A stretch of 64,000 nt of DNA, from assembly GCA_034620365.1 (NCBI GenBank), contig JAQGEQ010000046.1, positions 372,001 to 436,000 on the forward strand, read 5' to 3'. The position numbers were made by a program, and so were the translations under genes. The notes beneath the pieces were generated by a model. That model made no database searches and was not told where the DNA came from. It saw nothing but the letters and a program-made list of their open reading frames with translations. The stretch is from Pegea sp. RAD2-039. Its lineage: Eukaryota > Chordata > Thaliacea > Salpida > Salpidae. Below are positions 25,301-37,645 of the stretch, in pieces (the stretch's first letter is position 1; each line of letters begins with the position of its first letter).

Positions 25301-28035
25301 TGAAGCTCTCTTCTTGAAATTAGGAATTTTCCTGATGATAAAAACGTTTTGATGATTACTTATGGAAAAAGCTAGAGAAGAACCTATATTCAGTATGATA
25401 CATCTGATAGAGATGCTGGTGAGAGGTCGAAAGATGATTTTTTTGATAGTTTTTGATTAGTTTCTCCAATATTCTCATCATTTTTGCTGAATCGACGAAA
25501 CTCTGAGACATCGAGAAACTTTTGACAACTTCTCCATGTGCAGTAATGAAATAAGCAAAAATATCTGATAGATCAATAAATAGATAAGAAACAATCGCAA
25601 ATACAACAACAACAACAACAACAACAAACTTGGCATTAACAACGTGAATCAAACCTTGATTTTGATGCTTCGAAAACAGAATCACATTCGAATCATTGTG
25701 CTTTAAAATATGATGGGTATCCAAAAACAAGATTGTCTGGTCATATGAAGTCTTGAAAGATTCTGGACTCCAATAAGAGATATTAGGAAAATGAATTGGT
25801 AACTGGCGGTTGATTACAGTTTTACGCCTCATTCTACACTCTGCAATACTTGCAGCTGATTGGTAATCTCCGTATCGATGAAGAATTACCTAGCAACACT
25901 TTTTAGGTCATGTGATTTATGACTGAGTCTTATTACCTCAACAGACTCGTATAGATTTTTTAGCTTCTTTTTTTCTCGTTTATGAAAGACTTTTTCGTTA
26001 CGATACTTAGCAACTTTCATTTCCAATTTTAGAAGCAAACTTATCAAGACTTTTAGTGCTACAAGTAATTCCTGTTCAACATTTTTTTCAAACCATTAAA
26101 TTTTATTTATTTAAAAATCATCAATTACTTTTTTAGAAGATGAGAACCTTAAAGTTGCAGCAAGCATTAAATCAAGATCTTTCTGATCTTTCAGATTACA
26201 TCTTCCACTTTTTTCTGCCAATATAGCAGCTTGTTGAATGTGATAAATAGCATGAGAAAATTTCTGTTCTTTGATATATAAATCTACTTCCTGAAATATA
26301 GCAGCTCTTAAATTTACATCTTAATTTGAATATGTAGAAGATAAGAGTCTGATGATGACATCACTAACCACATTAATACATTTTGCTTCATACAACATAG
26401 AAAAATCCACAGCAAGATTTCCACTCAACATTTTTGCTTCTTGAATAAGCTTTTTTGCTTCTTTTTCTTCGGAATCGTAAACACATGAACGAGACAGGAA
26501 AATAATTGCATCTATTTGTTTCATTTGATTTTTAAGTTCTCTGAAAATTTGAAATATTTACAAAAATCATTTAAATAACTTTCATTTCTTTCAAACCTTT
26601 CTAATTGAAGCTTTTTTCTGAAATATATTTTTGCTTGTGTATACTTTTTCATATTATACAAAATCCTTCCGCAAATATTATAGGAGTTTCCTAACAGATC
26701 CAATCTACTGCTTTCTAAGAACTTTGATCAGTTAGAACATATTTGCTCATAACTGTTACAACTAATACCTTCTTCACAATTTGTAAATTGACTTTCTGAC
26801 AACTTTTCTGACCAAGTGATGAAATGTTTTAAAGCAGATGAATATTCTCCCTTTTTAAGATGAATTTGACCAGGAGTTTTAAAGATCTTGAAATAATTAT
26901 CTGAGATTAGCAAGTATCTATAAAGTATGTAGCCTCAAGTTACCTGGTTCAAATCTATCAGCGATAATTCTTTTGTCGAGCTAATAATTTGTCTGTACTT
27001 GTTGTAGTGTAAGATTGCTTCATCAAATAAATGTAACTTCAAATATGATTTACATAGTTTCAAATGAATCTCATTTTCACTTCCTTCATCTCCTAAAATT
27101 GCTCTGAAACAAACAACTTTTACACAAACTTTATATTTGATTCACCTTACTTGAAATATGGGAGTGATTGCGAAATATTACTTTCTAAATCCTTCTTTAA
27201 AACAAACAGCAACAAACCACATCTAACTACATTTTCATGAGATTGTATCTTATAAAAACTCTTTAGTTGCTCAAATAAAACCTAAATGTTTGAAGTAATA
27301 TTAAATAAATCAAACTGTTTATCAGCTAACTTGCGCTTGTAAAATGATATCATTTCGATTGAGTGATAAATTGTAGCATCTTTTCAAGTTCTCTAAACCT
27401 TCTTTTATCTGCAAAGAATGATAAATTCTCAGCATAATTTCAGATTTTTTTACTTAATTTTGACCTTGTTTAGTTTCAACTGAGCTTTGCTTAATCTGAA
27501 AATGAAATCACTCAGATTAAACTGATCCTCATCAAATAAAGAGTCCGTTGTAAATTTGTAAATGTATGAATTAAGTGAAAGATAAATTTTCTCAGAAAGT
27601 TGAAACTTTTCCATTTCAAAAAAGGTGTTTGCAAAATAAAGAAGCTGTACATGAAAACCTAAAATAACTTTAAATGTATCTCTTGCAATCGAATTTATCA
27701 GAATGTTACTTTTTTTCTTTAAATTTTCAGGAATTTGAAGAATTTGTGAAATATTAACAAATAACTTTTCTTCACAAAATTTTAACTTTTCCTTTTTATC
27801 CGAATCTTCAGAATTAAGAATGAACTCAAGTAGTTGAAGGACTTTAGTTGAGGCTGATTGAAATCTTCCAAGCTGTTCTTCAATTGATATCTGAAGCTAC
27901 AACGACAATCATAAATCTGATGACAATCTTTATGATGATAGTCTAAGAGGTTAAAAAAACTAAATATAAAGTAAAATACAAAACTCAAGATACTACCTTG
28001 TAAAATTCTTCACTGTTGCGATCAAATGAAGCCAT
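22352..28035 (-). CDS. TTC28: TPR-CHAT protein, TTC28-like
   Basis: Helical repeats then a caspase-like CHAT domain. Exons: 28035-27997, 27890-27465, 27408-27331, 27281-27151, 27103-26944, 26886-26769, 26714-26597, 26540-26369, 26290-26129, 26071-25937, 25889-~25402, 25331-25130, 25079-24934, 24814-24705, 24663-24560, 24507-24387, 24339-24163, 24116-23975, 23924-23599, 23545-23393, 23342-23257, 23208-23051, 22999-22828, 22779-22630, 22573-22352; phases close at about 1431 aa. TPR-like helices fill about 1-540. CHAT about 605-1025: IWKMLIQPFYELL, VTFVVDD, IPFMELIDP, RVIGSP, VAKLLDVEV, LIHISTF, LVVISAP, ARSLLDAGAQSVLFPQWPVP, SNPYFARAFTMLG. The places of the catalytic His and Cys appear to hold Phe and Pro, so probably not a protease. 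Tail motif ELIGFDLQL resembles the TTC28 C-terminal region. Least certain: the donor near 25402 (three in-phase choices) and the 41-nt intron 24664-24704. Much shorter than human TTC28. Confidence 0.85.
25603..25626 (-). repeat. (GTT)n trinucleotide tract in coding frame
   Basis: About eight GTT units read on the minus strand inside the large exon 25889-25402. In the gene's frame they give a run of Val just before AIVSYLF, where CHAT domains begin with a hydrophobic strand. Confidence 0.75.
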
Positions 28036-30771
28036 TAAAAACTTTCTCAGCACAAAAAAATCAAGCTGAATTATTTAATCTTTATAACTTTTTATCTTTT
28101 AAAATCATAATAAAATGATTTACAATTCTCAAACAATTTGTAAAAATAGAAACTTAGAAATATCAAAAAAACAAGTCAAGCAACAAAACCATTACTTACA
28201 AAATAATTATTGTTTTTTAATAGAATCTCGATGAAAAATATTTATTAAATATTTTATTTAACTTTTAAATCACATTAAAAATCTCATTTACAAATAATTC
28301 TTCTTAGCTTATGACTTGAAACAATTTTAATGACAAGATTTATTTGATAAATTTGTTATCTTATTGTTATAAGTAAATGTAACCACTGTAAATTTTCTGT
28401 TTTAATTATATTTTACGAATGTAATAATTAAAATCAATAGCTTCACGCGGCGCTACTAGTAACTAAGTAACAAAATAAGCTAAATCAAGCTGTTTTTACA
28501 TCATAATCTCAACGTCTTAAAAGGTTAGTATCATTAAATCATTTTTAAGTATTATCGTTCCTAATTTTGATAATCATTGAGCTTAGTGTTTTTGAGCTTA
28601 AAATGTAACTAGTAAGCATAGTTGGATAACTTGATACCTTATTAACTAAATAACTAATTTACCTCTCAAAATTTTCATTAGTTTTCATTAGTTTTTAATG
28701 AAATACTTTTTTAGGAATTTTTGTTACAAAATGTTCAATAAGAATAGATATTGCTAAATTTTTTTAATAATCTTTGTAACGTACAACTTAATTGATATGG
28801 TATATGTGAAGGAATTTATGAATATATTAGGAATATATGAGAAACTTATATATACAATTATACTATAATAAAAATAAATTTTATTAAAACTGATGTAAAA
28901 CTTTTTTACGACTCGTGCCTAAAGACCTACATCAACTAAATCAATATATTGTATAAAAAATTGTGTATATACAAAGAAGTTTGATTATTCTTTTCGCTTT
29001 TCTCAATCATATTTTAGTTGATTGGAAAATTATATTCATACATCTAATTTCAAACAGCTCTCTTAATTGAGAACTTCCTCAGAAAACCTGGGTTCACCGC
29101 AGTTTAGTTCATACCAAAATTTTAGCGAAAATATAAAAAATAAAGACATAATTTTCAGTCTAAATAAGTCAACATTAAAATAAAAAAGTCTCCATTTATA
29201 AAGGTAGATGAGATTAATTGATTTGGAAAGATTTTGTAAACATAATTGTGCCATTTAAAGTCAGATGATAGGGTAATGCGGAGGTCTAGGACTGAAGGTA
29301 TTTGTGAAATAATAAATCTATTGACTGAAAATCGGTTTAAAGAATGTGCAGCTGGCTGACAAGAAAAAGTTATAAGTTCAGATTTTGTGGACTGGATTCT
29401 GAGCTGCCAGTTTATCTATTTTCTACTAGTTTTTATTCTACAAGTTTTCTGCAACGTATAGAGCTGTTTGAAGTTACAAAGTATAGCAAGATATGATAAC
29501 TTGATAACACAATTACACTTTACCTAACGGTTTATTTTTATGGTAACCAAAGTGCATTTTATCAATTAATTACTTAAGTTTTCAGATTTATTAAATAAAC
29601 AAAGTCTTATATTCCATATTATATAAACAACCAGTCTAAAAATTAACTTATTTAAATCAAAACAATACAAAAGCTCATTTCTAAGTATTAGAAATTTTAG
29701 ATTGTTGGGCGAAATACTTCTTATCTAGGGGAATTATCATTTGTAAAGTATCTACCCAGGATATGATCTCTTTACCTTTTAGCACGTTGGCAGGAATGTG
29801 TTTGTATAATATCATTAAAGAAATTAAAAGAAAAATATTTTTTTGTTTACATCTGAGAACAGTTTTATTAAGGTAAAAACATTTTATATGCGATTATTTT
29901 ATTCTTTTATATGTTTTAACTTTAAGTTCTTTAAAAGATTTTATGAAATCAGAAATAAATTATATTTGAATTAACCAAAATTGCGTAAAACTTGCTTTTT
30001 TGTTTACTATTTTAATCAATAGTTTTTCTGCAGTTAGTGTTTCTATTGACGTTTAATTCTATAAGAATTATCTTTTTTTTTCTGTTTTTTTCTTTATTTT
30101 GTGCTAAACAAATTTTAGTGTGTTAAATTGATGATTATTAATTAGAGATATTGTTAGTTATTTTTTTGCTTTTTTTCTGTTAGTTGAATAGACATATTAA
30201 GTAAGTTTTCGCTTTTTCTATGAAGCTAATCAAATTTATGGCATCAAAAACTAATATTTCTTATTTTTTGGTGGTAGACTTCTTTAAGTATTTTAAGAGT
30301 AAAAAGATTTACCATATTTTTATTAAAAACTGAATTGAAGTTTTAGATCAAGAACTGATCTTTAAGTAAATTGATCCTGATCAAAGTTTTTTGGTTAATA
30401 TTTTTATATGTTGTCAGCATTTTGTTAATCTTTATTTTATCTTGTCTAGTTTTATTCCAAAAATTTGAAAAAAGTTTTAGAAGAAAAATTAACAATAGTT
30501 AATTATTATATTGAAGTGTTATCTGTTCATCTGAACATTTTAAAGCTTTCAAACAAGTTAAACTTGTTTTATAATTACTGAATAATATGATAAATCTATA
30601 ATGTTTCATTTGATTATTAATTATAATTATAGTAACATGTTGGTAAAGATGTTATTAGATTACATGTTTTAGTTTGATAGACTACCCCAAGTATTTTCTA
30701 GGTTTTTTTTTAATTTCTTTTTTCGTTTTTTACTTAAATTACTTTTTCAGAGACTTTTTATACATGGTTAT
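28036..30771. other. Intergenic between divergent TPR-CHAT and CSRNP genes
   Basis: 2.7 kb, very AT-rich, expected to hold both promoters and probably a 5' non-coding exon of the CSRNP gene (acceptor TTTTTCAG at 30743-30750, just before its ATG). It also carries the RT relic at 29330-29520. No other gene is supported. Confidence 0.45.
29330..29520 (-). mobile_element. Degraded non-LTR reverse-transcriptase fragment
   Basis: Read on the minus strand it gives a decayed reverse-transcriptase segment with the signature W-x-L-R-I-Q then KSEL, like the W-x-L-x-I-N-x-x-K-S-E block of LINE RTs. The DNA aligns by eye with the fragment at 50560-50700 (shared words such as AAGTTCAGA, TGGATTCTGAG and TGCCAGTT). 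Stops interrupt it. Confidence 0.6.
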
Positions 30772-33700
30772 ATGCATAAGATCATGTGTAAAATGGATTT
30801 GAATAAAGTTGATATAATACCTAAATCTGTAAAAATATGTAAAGAAGAAATAGTTGATGGAACTATAAAGAATAAAGAAATGTTAAAAAGTATTCTGCCT
30901 ATTAGTAAAGAAACAAAATGTTCTGTCATTACTAATCAAGCAGTTAAAAATGATTTCATCGTTTTAGATAAACAGCTTGGTATAAATGATGATAGAATAT
31001 CTTTGCAGATCAGTCAACAAACTAAAGTAAAAAGAAAAGTTGATGAAGAAAATGTTAAAATAGAAAATGCTAAAGTTCAAACTATACAATCAGTTAAACA
31101 TGTTGGTGGTTTTCATCGCCCTTTAAATGATCATTCTTCTTCTGAAGTTGAGTCTCATGTTTGTTCCCAAAATAACTCTTTTATGGATACTACTAGTCAT
31201 GAAACCAAATTATTATTGGAAGAACTTGTTTCAAAATGTGCAGATATTTTAAACTCAAAAATAAATTCTTTAAATATATCTGAAAATGAATCACTACCAA
31301 CATGTGTTCCACCATTAAAAAATACTTTGGAAAACAAGCCTAATGTTTTTGAGGATCCGTTACATTTGACCTCTAAGCTTAAGTCTAATCACTATAGTCC
31401 AATTATAGATCTTGGCAGTGTACTTAGCAAGGACTTCTTGATTAAAAAAGCAAAATATTTGCAACATCAAGTTTATAAAATGCCTCTCATGGAAATACCA
31501 TCAAAGAAAGACGTTGCTTGTTGTAGTTACACGTCTAAAGGTGATAATAAATGTTTAATCAAAAGTATAAAAGGAAAGAGTAAAACTGCAAAAGTATTCC
31601 ACCCTCGTCCAATTCCTAAGCAAAGCTTATTAACAGCTGTCAATTCATTAAACATTAAAGAGTCTTCCTTTAATTTGACGAAACAAAGTAAGATTTTTTT
31701 ATATAAAGTTTGGAAAATTTCAATAATTAAACTGTTAGGTTTCTATTTATAGTCTTTTATAACTAAAATGAATAAGTATAAACTATAAAATAGTTTTTAA
31801 ATATTGTTTAATTTTATTCAAAGCAAAACCAAGTGTGCTTCTATCTCGCATATCTCAGAAGTCCATGAAATCTTTCAATTTCAAAAAGAGATTAATTAAA
31901 GGTTTCTAGTTGTTTCTCTATAATGAAATGTTAATAAATTACTAAATCATTTTTGATATTTTTAACTTCTTCGTTTAATTTTAACATTTAAAGCTTAATC
32001 TTTTTCAAATCTTTTCTATATCGGATTTGAGTTTAGCCTAAACTAGAAACAATTCTTTTCAGACGATCCATCTACTTCATCAACTTCAAATAAGAAATTG
32101 AAAACTAATATTTACTCTAAAAATGAAAGTAGCAAGCATAAAAGTAAAACTTCAGTTCGATTCAACAACGTCACGACTTATTATTTTCAACGGAGACAAA
32201 ACGCAACAACAGTCCCCAGTCAAGGAGGTGCTTCTCTAGGTATGTGCTCGCTGGTTTTCATTAAAATACAATTTCTGTGTATTACTCTATAAAGTAATTC
32301 AATCTTGATAAGTCAGCAACTTCAACAACTTGACTTCTTCCTGCTTTCCTGTATTTCATTTGTGATCTTGTCTAGTTTTATAAAGTTATAGGATTATTTA
32401 ACAAAAACTATGAGAGCATCACAATTAGTTGGAAGATGGTTTTACTACATCAGACATTCTCAGCCGTTTTTTCTCCATCTCTCATCTATTAGTATAAAAA
32501 TAATTCCAAAGGTTTCTAAGATTTATTAAACATTTTTTCAAATTAATAATTTGTTGTTATGATCTCTATATGAATAAAATATTTGATAAAAATATTTCTA
32601 CTTTACGATACTATCATATATTTGTTGATTTTATTCTTTGTCAATAATTTTTATGTATTTGTATTTCTGATTATCAATTAGAATTTCATTACTGATACAT
32701 GACACTGTTTAGTTATTTTAAATCTCTTCAAGTATTTTATTTTTCCAAAAATTAAATTGTTTGTCGGGGAATTGATGTGATTGATGAAAAGAAGCTGCTT
32801 GCTGGTTTGGAATTAGTCGATGACATTCTCTTTTATCTTTGAATAATTATTTTAAGAGGCAAAAGCTATTCTACAAGCTGTATAGAGTATCCATTGGTTA
32901 ACAAAAAGCTGAATGATTCTCTTTTAATAATTGGTTTGCTTCAAAATCTTGTGCAAGTCTTTTTAAGCTTAATAAAAAGATTATAAAAAAATTACACCAA
33001 ACTGATTGTAAAGCGGGTGACGGTGGCTTGTGTGTTGGTTTGATAGAAACAAATTAAGATTATTCATTTATTTACAGTTGAAATTCTCTATTATCTTGAC
33101 TTTCGGCGTCTTTATCTAGAAACTCCTCTTCTAGTAAACACGTCTGCTATTTTTCTTATTATACGTTTTTGCAACTTGAAGCTACTTATTCGATTCTGTA
33201 AAATTATTTTTACTCATTTGTTTTTAGCAATTTATATTTTTTATTAATCATCTATCGAACCAAATTGTCCAAATGCCATTTTTATTCTTTTAATTTTGGT
33301 GTTATTTTTGTAAGATTTTAAGATATACATTTGACTAATGATATTTTCAGTCATTTAATTTCACCAACTTCAACCTTATGTTTATTTGTTTTATTTCAAA
33401 AGATCTTTTAGAAATAAAACTTCGGAGACATAAAAGTTTTATTCAATTCTATTTTTTACAATCAACTGATAATAATAGTTTGAAAACGACTTGAATCTGT
33501 TGTCAATAGTTTTTCCTAATATCAAACTGAAATTATTTAGTTAACGTTTCTGAGAACTGTTTGAAAGTCTTTGTACATCAATTGTTGAATATTTGCATCT
33601 TATGATAAATATAAAGATTTTAATAAATTATTTCATTATTTAATCCATCTCTAGGATATCAAAAATTGTGTAAAACGGTTTGAGCATTTTTTGTAAGTTC

Positions 33701-36700
33701 TATATTCGAGTGTTTAAACAATTTTTATGTAATGATGTAAAGATGTTTGCGTTTAATTTCAAATTAATCAGACGTTTGCGTTGATATAATATTTGAAATA
33801 AAACCGATTTTCATTGCAAAATACATTTCAATAGAAATTTATTTAAAAATTATCGACTAAAGACCTGACTTAGAAATAATTTTTCATCAAAATGATAAAT
33901 CTTTCTCAATACTGCGATAATAAATGAAAAAATGTCGAAATTAATTCCAAGTTAATTGAAATTAATAAAATCTATTCAATTAAATTAGAATATTTCATCT
34001 TAAATATATTTTCAGGAATGCAATTGAAACATTTCAAGCAGAAAACTATTAGTGTTGACCATCATCACCGAAAAGTCCTGAGATTTCGAAAAAGATCAGC
34101 TGAACGGGAAGCTATTTATCAACAAATGCATGATGAATATAAAGAGGTAAACAGAAAGAATCTTTAACTTAATATCTTCACTTTTTGATGTCGACTTTTT
34201 TTGAAACTTTTTTCATTTGAAATTAGCAATTAAAAAAATTTCTTAAAATTTCTATGAAAACCCGAATAATTGAAAACTTTCAACTGCACTGACTTGGTGT
34301 GCTTCAATCAATAGAAGGCGAGATTTTTTTAAAACCAACTAAATTTCTTTTCAGTCTAGATCTTCAAACCCTCACTTGAGTGCATCGAAAGCTCTCACCT
34401 TAGTAGCTTCAGAAAATCCCAAATATTTTGGAGGCTACCTCTCTTCTGAAGATGAAGCTGCAACTTTAAATGAAAGTTCTCAATCTTCAGATGACACGAT
34501 GTCCTATCGATTGTCTCCAATCAAATCAAAGAGGCGTCGAATGATGTTGAGGTAGATGAACTTTCAGTACAAGTCTTTTGTTATTTAACAAATCGTAAGC
34601 TTGAAGATGGACTTTTGAAAAGATGAAACTAATCCTGACCACCGGGAAAACTATTGTCAAGAAGTCACGTGACTTGACGTTTAATTTATTCTTTTAAATA
34701 TTTTATTAATTGCTTTGAGTGAAGACAGTTCAAAAACAAATCTCCAAAACTTCCTAACTCTGCATTTTCTCCGCATTTCTGCTGACTACATCTTTATCTC
34801 TAATTTGATGAAGAACTTTTTGTAATAAATGTCTCTCAACTTCTTCAGAATCAGTGGAGTTTCGAAGATTGATACTTATGAGCAAGATGAAAACCATTTC
34901 ACTCGTGAATCGAGGAGTTCTTGTGGATGTGAATGTGAAAATGTGTGTCTTCCCAACTCATGTACCTGTTTTCAATCAGGAATACCTTGTCAGGTTTCTA
35001 AATGATTTTGAGATCACGTGACATTTTGTTAATTACCTACTTCAGGTTGATCGAGAAAACTTCCCTTGTGCTTGTACACCTTTTGGTTGTAACAACACAA
35101 ATGGACGTATTGAATTTGACAACGACCGTGTACGAGCTCATTTGATGAAAGTGTTGATACATGATGGAGAAAGCAGTCTTGAAGTGATCCCTAATCTCAT
35201 TCCAGGAATCACTTCATCTTCTTCTTCAGGTAAACTTTTCTCAATTAACTTGATTGAAATTCTCGATAATTTTCTCTTTCAAATACTTTTCAATCAACTA
35301 CTTCACTAACATTTATTTAATCACCAAAAGTCGATTTTAGTTTTCTGGTTTTCGATACAAATGTTGTAAAATCAAATTCTTTTCTTACATCTTTTTCTTA
35401 CATCTTTTTCTTTTATCTTCTTTCATATCTTCAATTTTAGCCTTTTGTTCTTCCAACATTTTCCAATTAGACGAAACTGGTAAGTAGTTATCACAAATCT
35501 TCTTATTCCATTTAATTTATCATTTTGTTGAAATTATCTTTTAAATCAGTTTATGTCAACAGTTTTCTCGAATATCTGATGTTCTAAACTTCCTTAAAAG
35601 ACCGGAGAAATTATTTAAATTTACAAAATTAAGCAACTTACATGATTGAGAAGATTATTTGCTTTTATATATCAAACTGAACAGTTTCAAATCTCTTTTT
35701 GATGTCATTTAATTCATTTGTCAAAAGTTATCATTTCATTACAGCAGATTTGAATATGATCCTCTTATATGAGTCAGATCAGATTCTCTGCTCATTTAGC
35801 AACTTATTCTCACCACAAATATTTCAAATTAACAAACTCTTCAAGATATTTTCGGTTATCTGTTTTCAACCTCCAGATTATTGATGTATGATTTAATTTG
35901 CGATTCTTCTAACCTTCTTGGTGACAATTAGCAATCACTAAAAGATGTCCTCATCGTGAAGATGATCAGGAACAAATCTAACTTCCTACAATTCATCAAC
36001 ACTTACAACAAATTCAGTTTCTGATTTTCATTCTAGGCGGTTTTCTTCCATCAAAGAACATCATTCCCAACCCGATGAACTCTCCATACGTATTGATGAG
36101 GAATTGTGAAGATTGTGAAGATCAAACGACAAGGAGCAGTTCTCGCAGACGACTTCCACGTCGTAAATGTGTCCCTAGAGGTATGAATCTAAAGTCAACA
36201 AACTTTTGTTGAATTCAAAACCACCAAATTTTGTTTTTCATAAATTAAGATTTATTTTCACACCAACAAGATTTTCAATCTTTTAAGATCTTTTGATTTA
36301 CTTTTAACTAAAGGATCTTTTCAACTGACTCAGCTGCACAGCAAACGTTTTCTTTTTGCTTTCTGTTCAGGCTTTTCTCATTTTTCTTGTAAGTTTTAAA
36401 TCGAAGTAGAAGCTAGATGTTGAAGTAGTTACAGCGCCCCTAGTGGTCAAAGCAGCTTGAAAATATTTTCTTTTACAAATTATTTACAATCTCTATTTTT
36501 TTTTATCGAATGTTTCAGATAAAGTTACTTTTTATTTAATCTATAAAATGATAATATCTTCAGATTACTTTTTGTAAGTTCTTCAAATGGTTGAAAATTG
36601 TGGAGATTTGTTCCTTTAAATTATTGATTCAATTTAAACAGCTTTTGTTTAATGCACTTTAAGGTAGTAATACAAGTCGATGCTTGGTGGTCTCGACACG

Positions 36701-37588
36701 AGCCAGCAAGCAACCAGCTTATTTGTTCACTGTTAACTACTTCATTTCAATTTACTAACAAGTTCTTCGATTAGTTTTCAAATCTTTTAGCTTGTTCCTT
36801 TTTCATTTCTTCAACCAGTTTCACATGTAGAAGATGATTCCAAAAGAAATTTGTTAAAACTTTCACTTTTTCCGCAAACTCTCATTTGATTCTATAACTA
36901 GCCACATGTTTGTTGATTGACGACCAGAAACTCTTATTTTACAGAAAAAGTCACTTCAAGCACTGAAGCTTCACCCTTGACTAATGGAATCTCTCTGAAA
37001 CCCGATCTTCTAGAAGAAGATACTAAATGGAGTTCCAAATCACAGAAAGACCTGGTATCTACTGAAGTCTTACAAAATACTGAAGAGCTTCCATCTGATG
37101 TTGACAAGCATCTAGTATGCTCAAGCTCTAAAAATCTTTCAGAAGGATCGATATCAAAACTTCATAAAGAGATTGAAGCTCCAGTCGTTGTTTTAGATTT
37201 ACATGTAAAGAAGTTGATGTCAGTTCTTCAGCAGTATACTAAACATCGGCAGAAACTCGAAGCTAATAAGCTGGATCTAAAAAAAACAAAGTTTCAAAAG
37301 CAAGATGTTAGAAAAGTTGCAGACACAACTCAAAAACAAGTAGAAGAACTTTCACAATATAAAGAAGGTTGGAAGAAACTGTTAGTACAAATAAGAGATG
37401 ATGTAAATACATCAACCAATCAAATCCTCTCAATCTTATCTTCAACATCAGAAGGAACAAATAGTTCTTCAAATGATCTCGGATCCAGAAAGATTGAAGA
37501 AAAAGATAAAATGGATTGTGTATCTTCATCTCAAGATCAAATCTTAGACACATCGATGAATGACCTTGATGAAACTGTTGATGTTTAA
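30772..37588 (+). CDS. CSRNP: Cysteine/serine-rich nuclear protein (CSRNP/AXUD1 family)
   Basis: Nuclear transcription factor family, Axin-induced in vertebrates. Exons: 30772-31687, 32063-32239, 34016-34146, 34355-34551, 34849-34993, 35046-35229, 35441-35479, 36037-36180, 36945-37588; phases all match, giving 858 aa, close to the long insect AXUD1. About 305 residues of exon 1 are Lys/Ser/Asn-rich and probably disordered. The conserved core starts with TSVRFNNVTTYYFQRRQ and VPSQGGASLGM (about 335-366), as in the family's V-x-F-x-x-V-T-x-(F/Y)-YF-x-R block. The Cys-rich part at about 498-545 reads CGCECENVCLPNSCTC, GIPCQVDRENFPCACTPFGC, then GRIEFDNDRVRAHLM. The last exon encodes a Ser/Glu-rich tail with a Lys-rich predicted coil. 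Other in-frame ATGs lie at 30784 and 30793, so the exact start is open. Confidence 0.93.
36682..36711. other. GC-rich stem-loop in CSRNP last intron
   Basis: GCTTGGTGGTCTCG, loop ACA, CGAGCCAGCAAGC: about 12 paired bases with one mismatch and one bulge. It stands out in an intron that is otherwise AT-rich. Function unknown. Confidence 0.4.
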
Positions 37589-37639
37589 ACTTTATCTATT
37601 CTATTTATGAATAAGATGAGACTTAACCAATTTTCTTCA

Positions 37640-37645
37640 AATAAA
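37640..37645 (+). promoter_or_regulatory. Poly(A) signal AATAAA, CSRNP gene
   Basis: AATAAA 52 nt after the CSRNP stop codon and followed by T-rich sequence, a normal place for a 3' end signal. Confidence 0.55.

Noticed and set aside
25360-25402. Exact 3' end of the large TPR-CHAT exon
   Set aside because: Three donors (before GTATCA, GTTCTT and GTAATC) all leave two bases and fit the next exon; I used the first but cannot choose without RNA.
22352-28035. Idea that 26100-28035 (TPR) and 22352-25900 (CHAT) are separate genes
   Set aside because: The exon 26071-25937 joins in phase to exon 25889, and the joined reading gives the last TPR-like helix followed by the expected linker (ASIAECRMRRKTV), so one gene is simpler.
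36434-36456. CTCF-like word (GACCACTAGGGGCGCTG on the minus strand)
   Set aside because: Close to the CTCF core but one G short, single occurrence, and it is not known whether this animal has CTCF.
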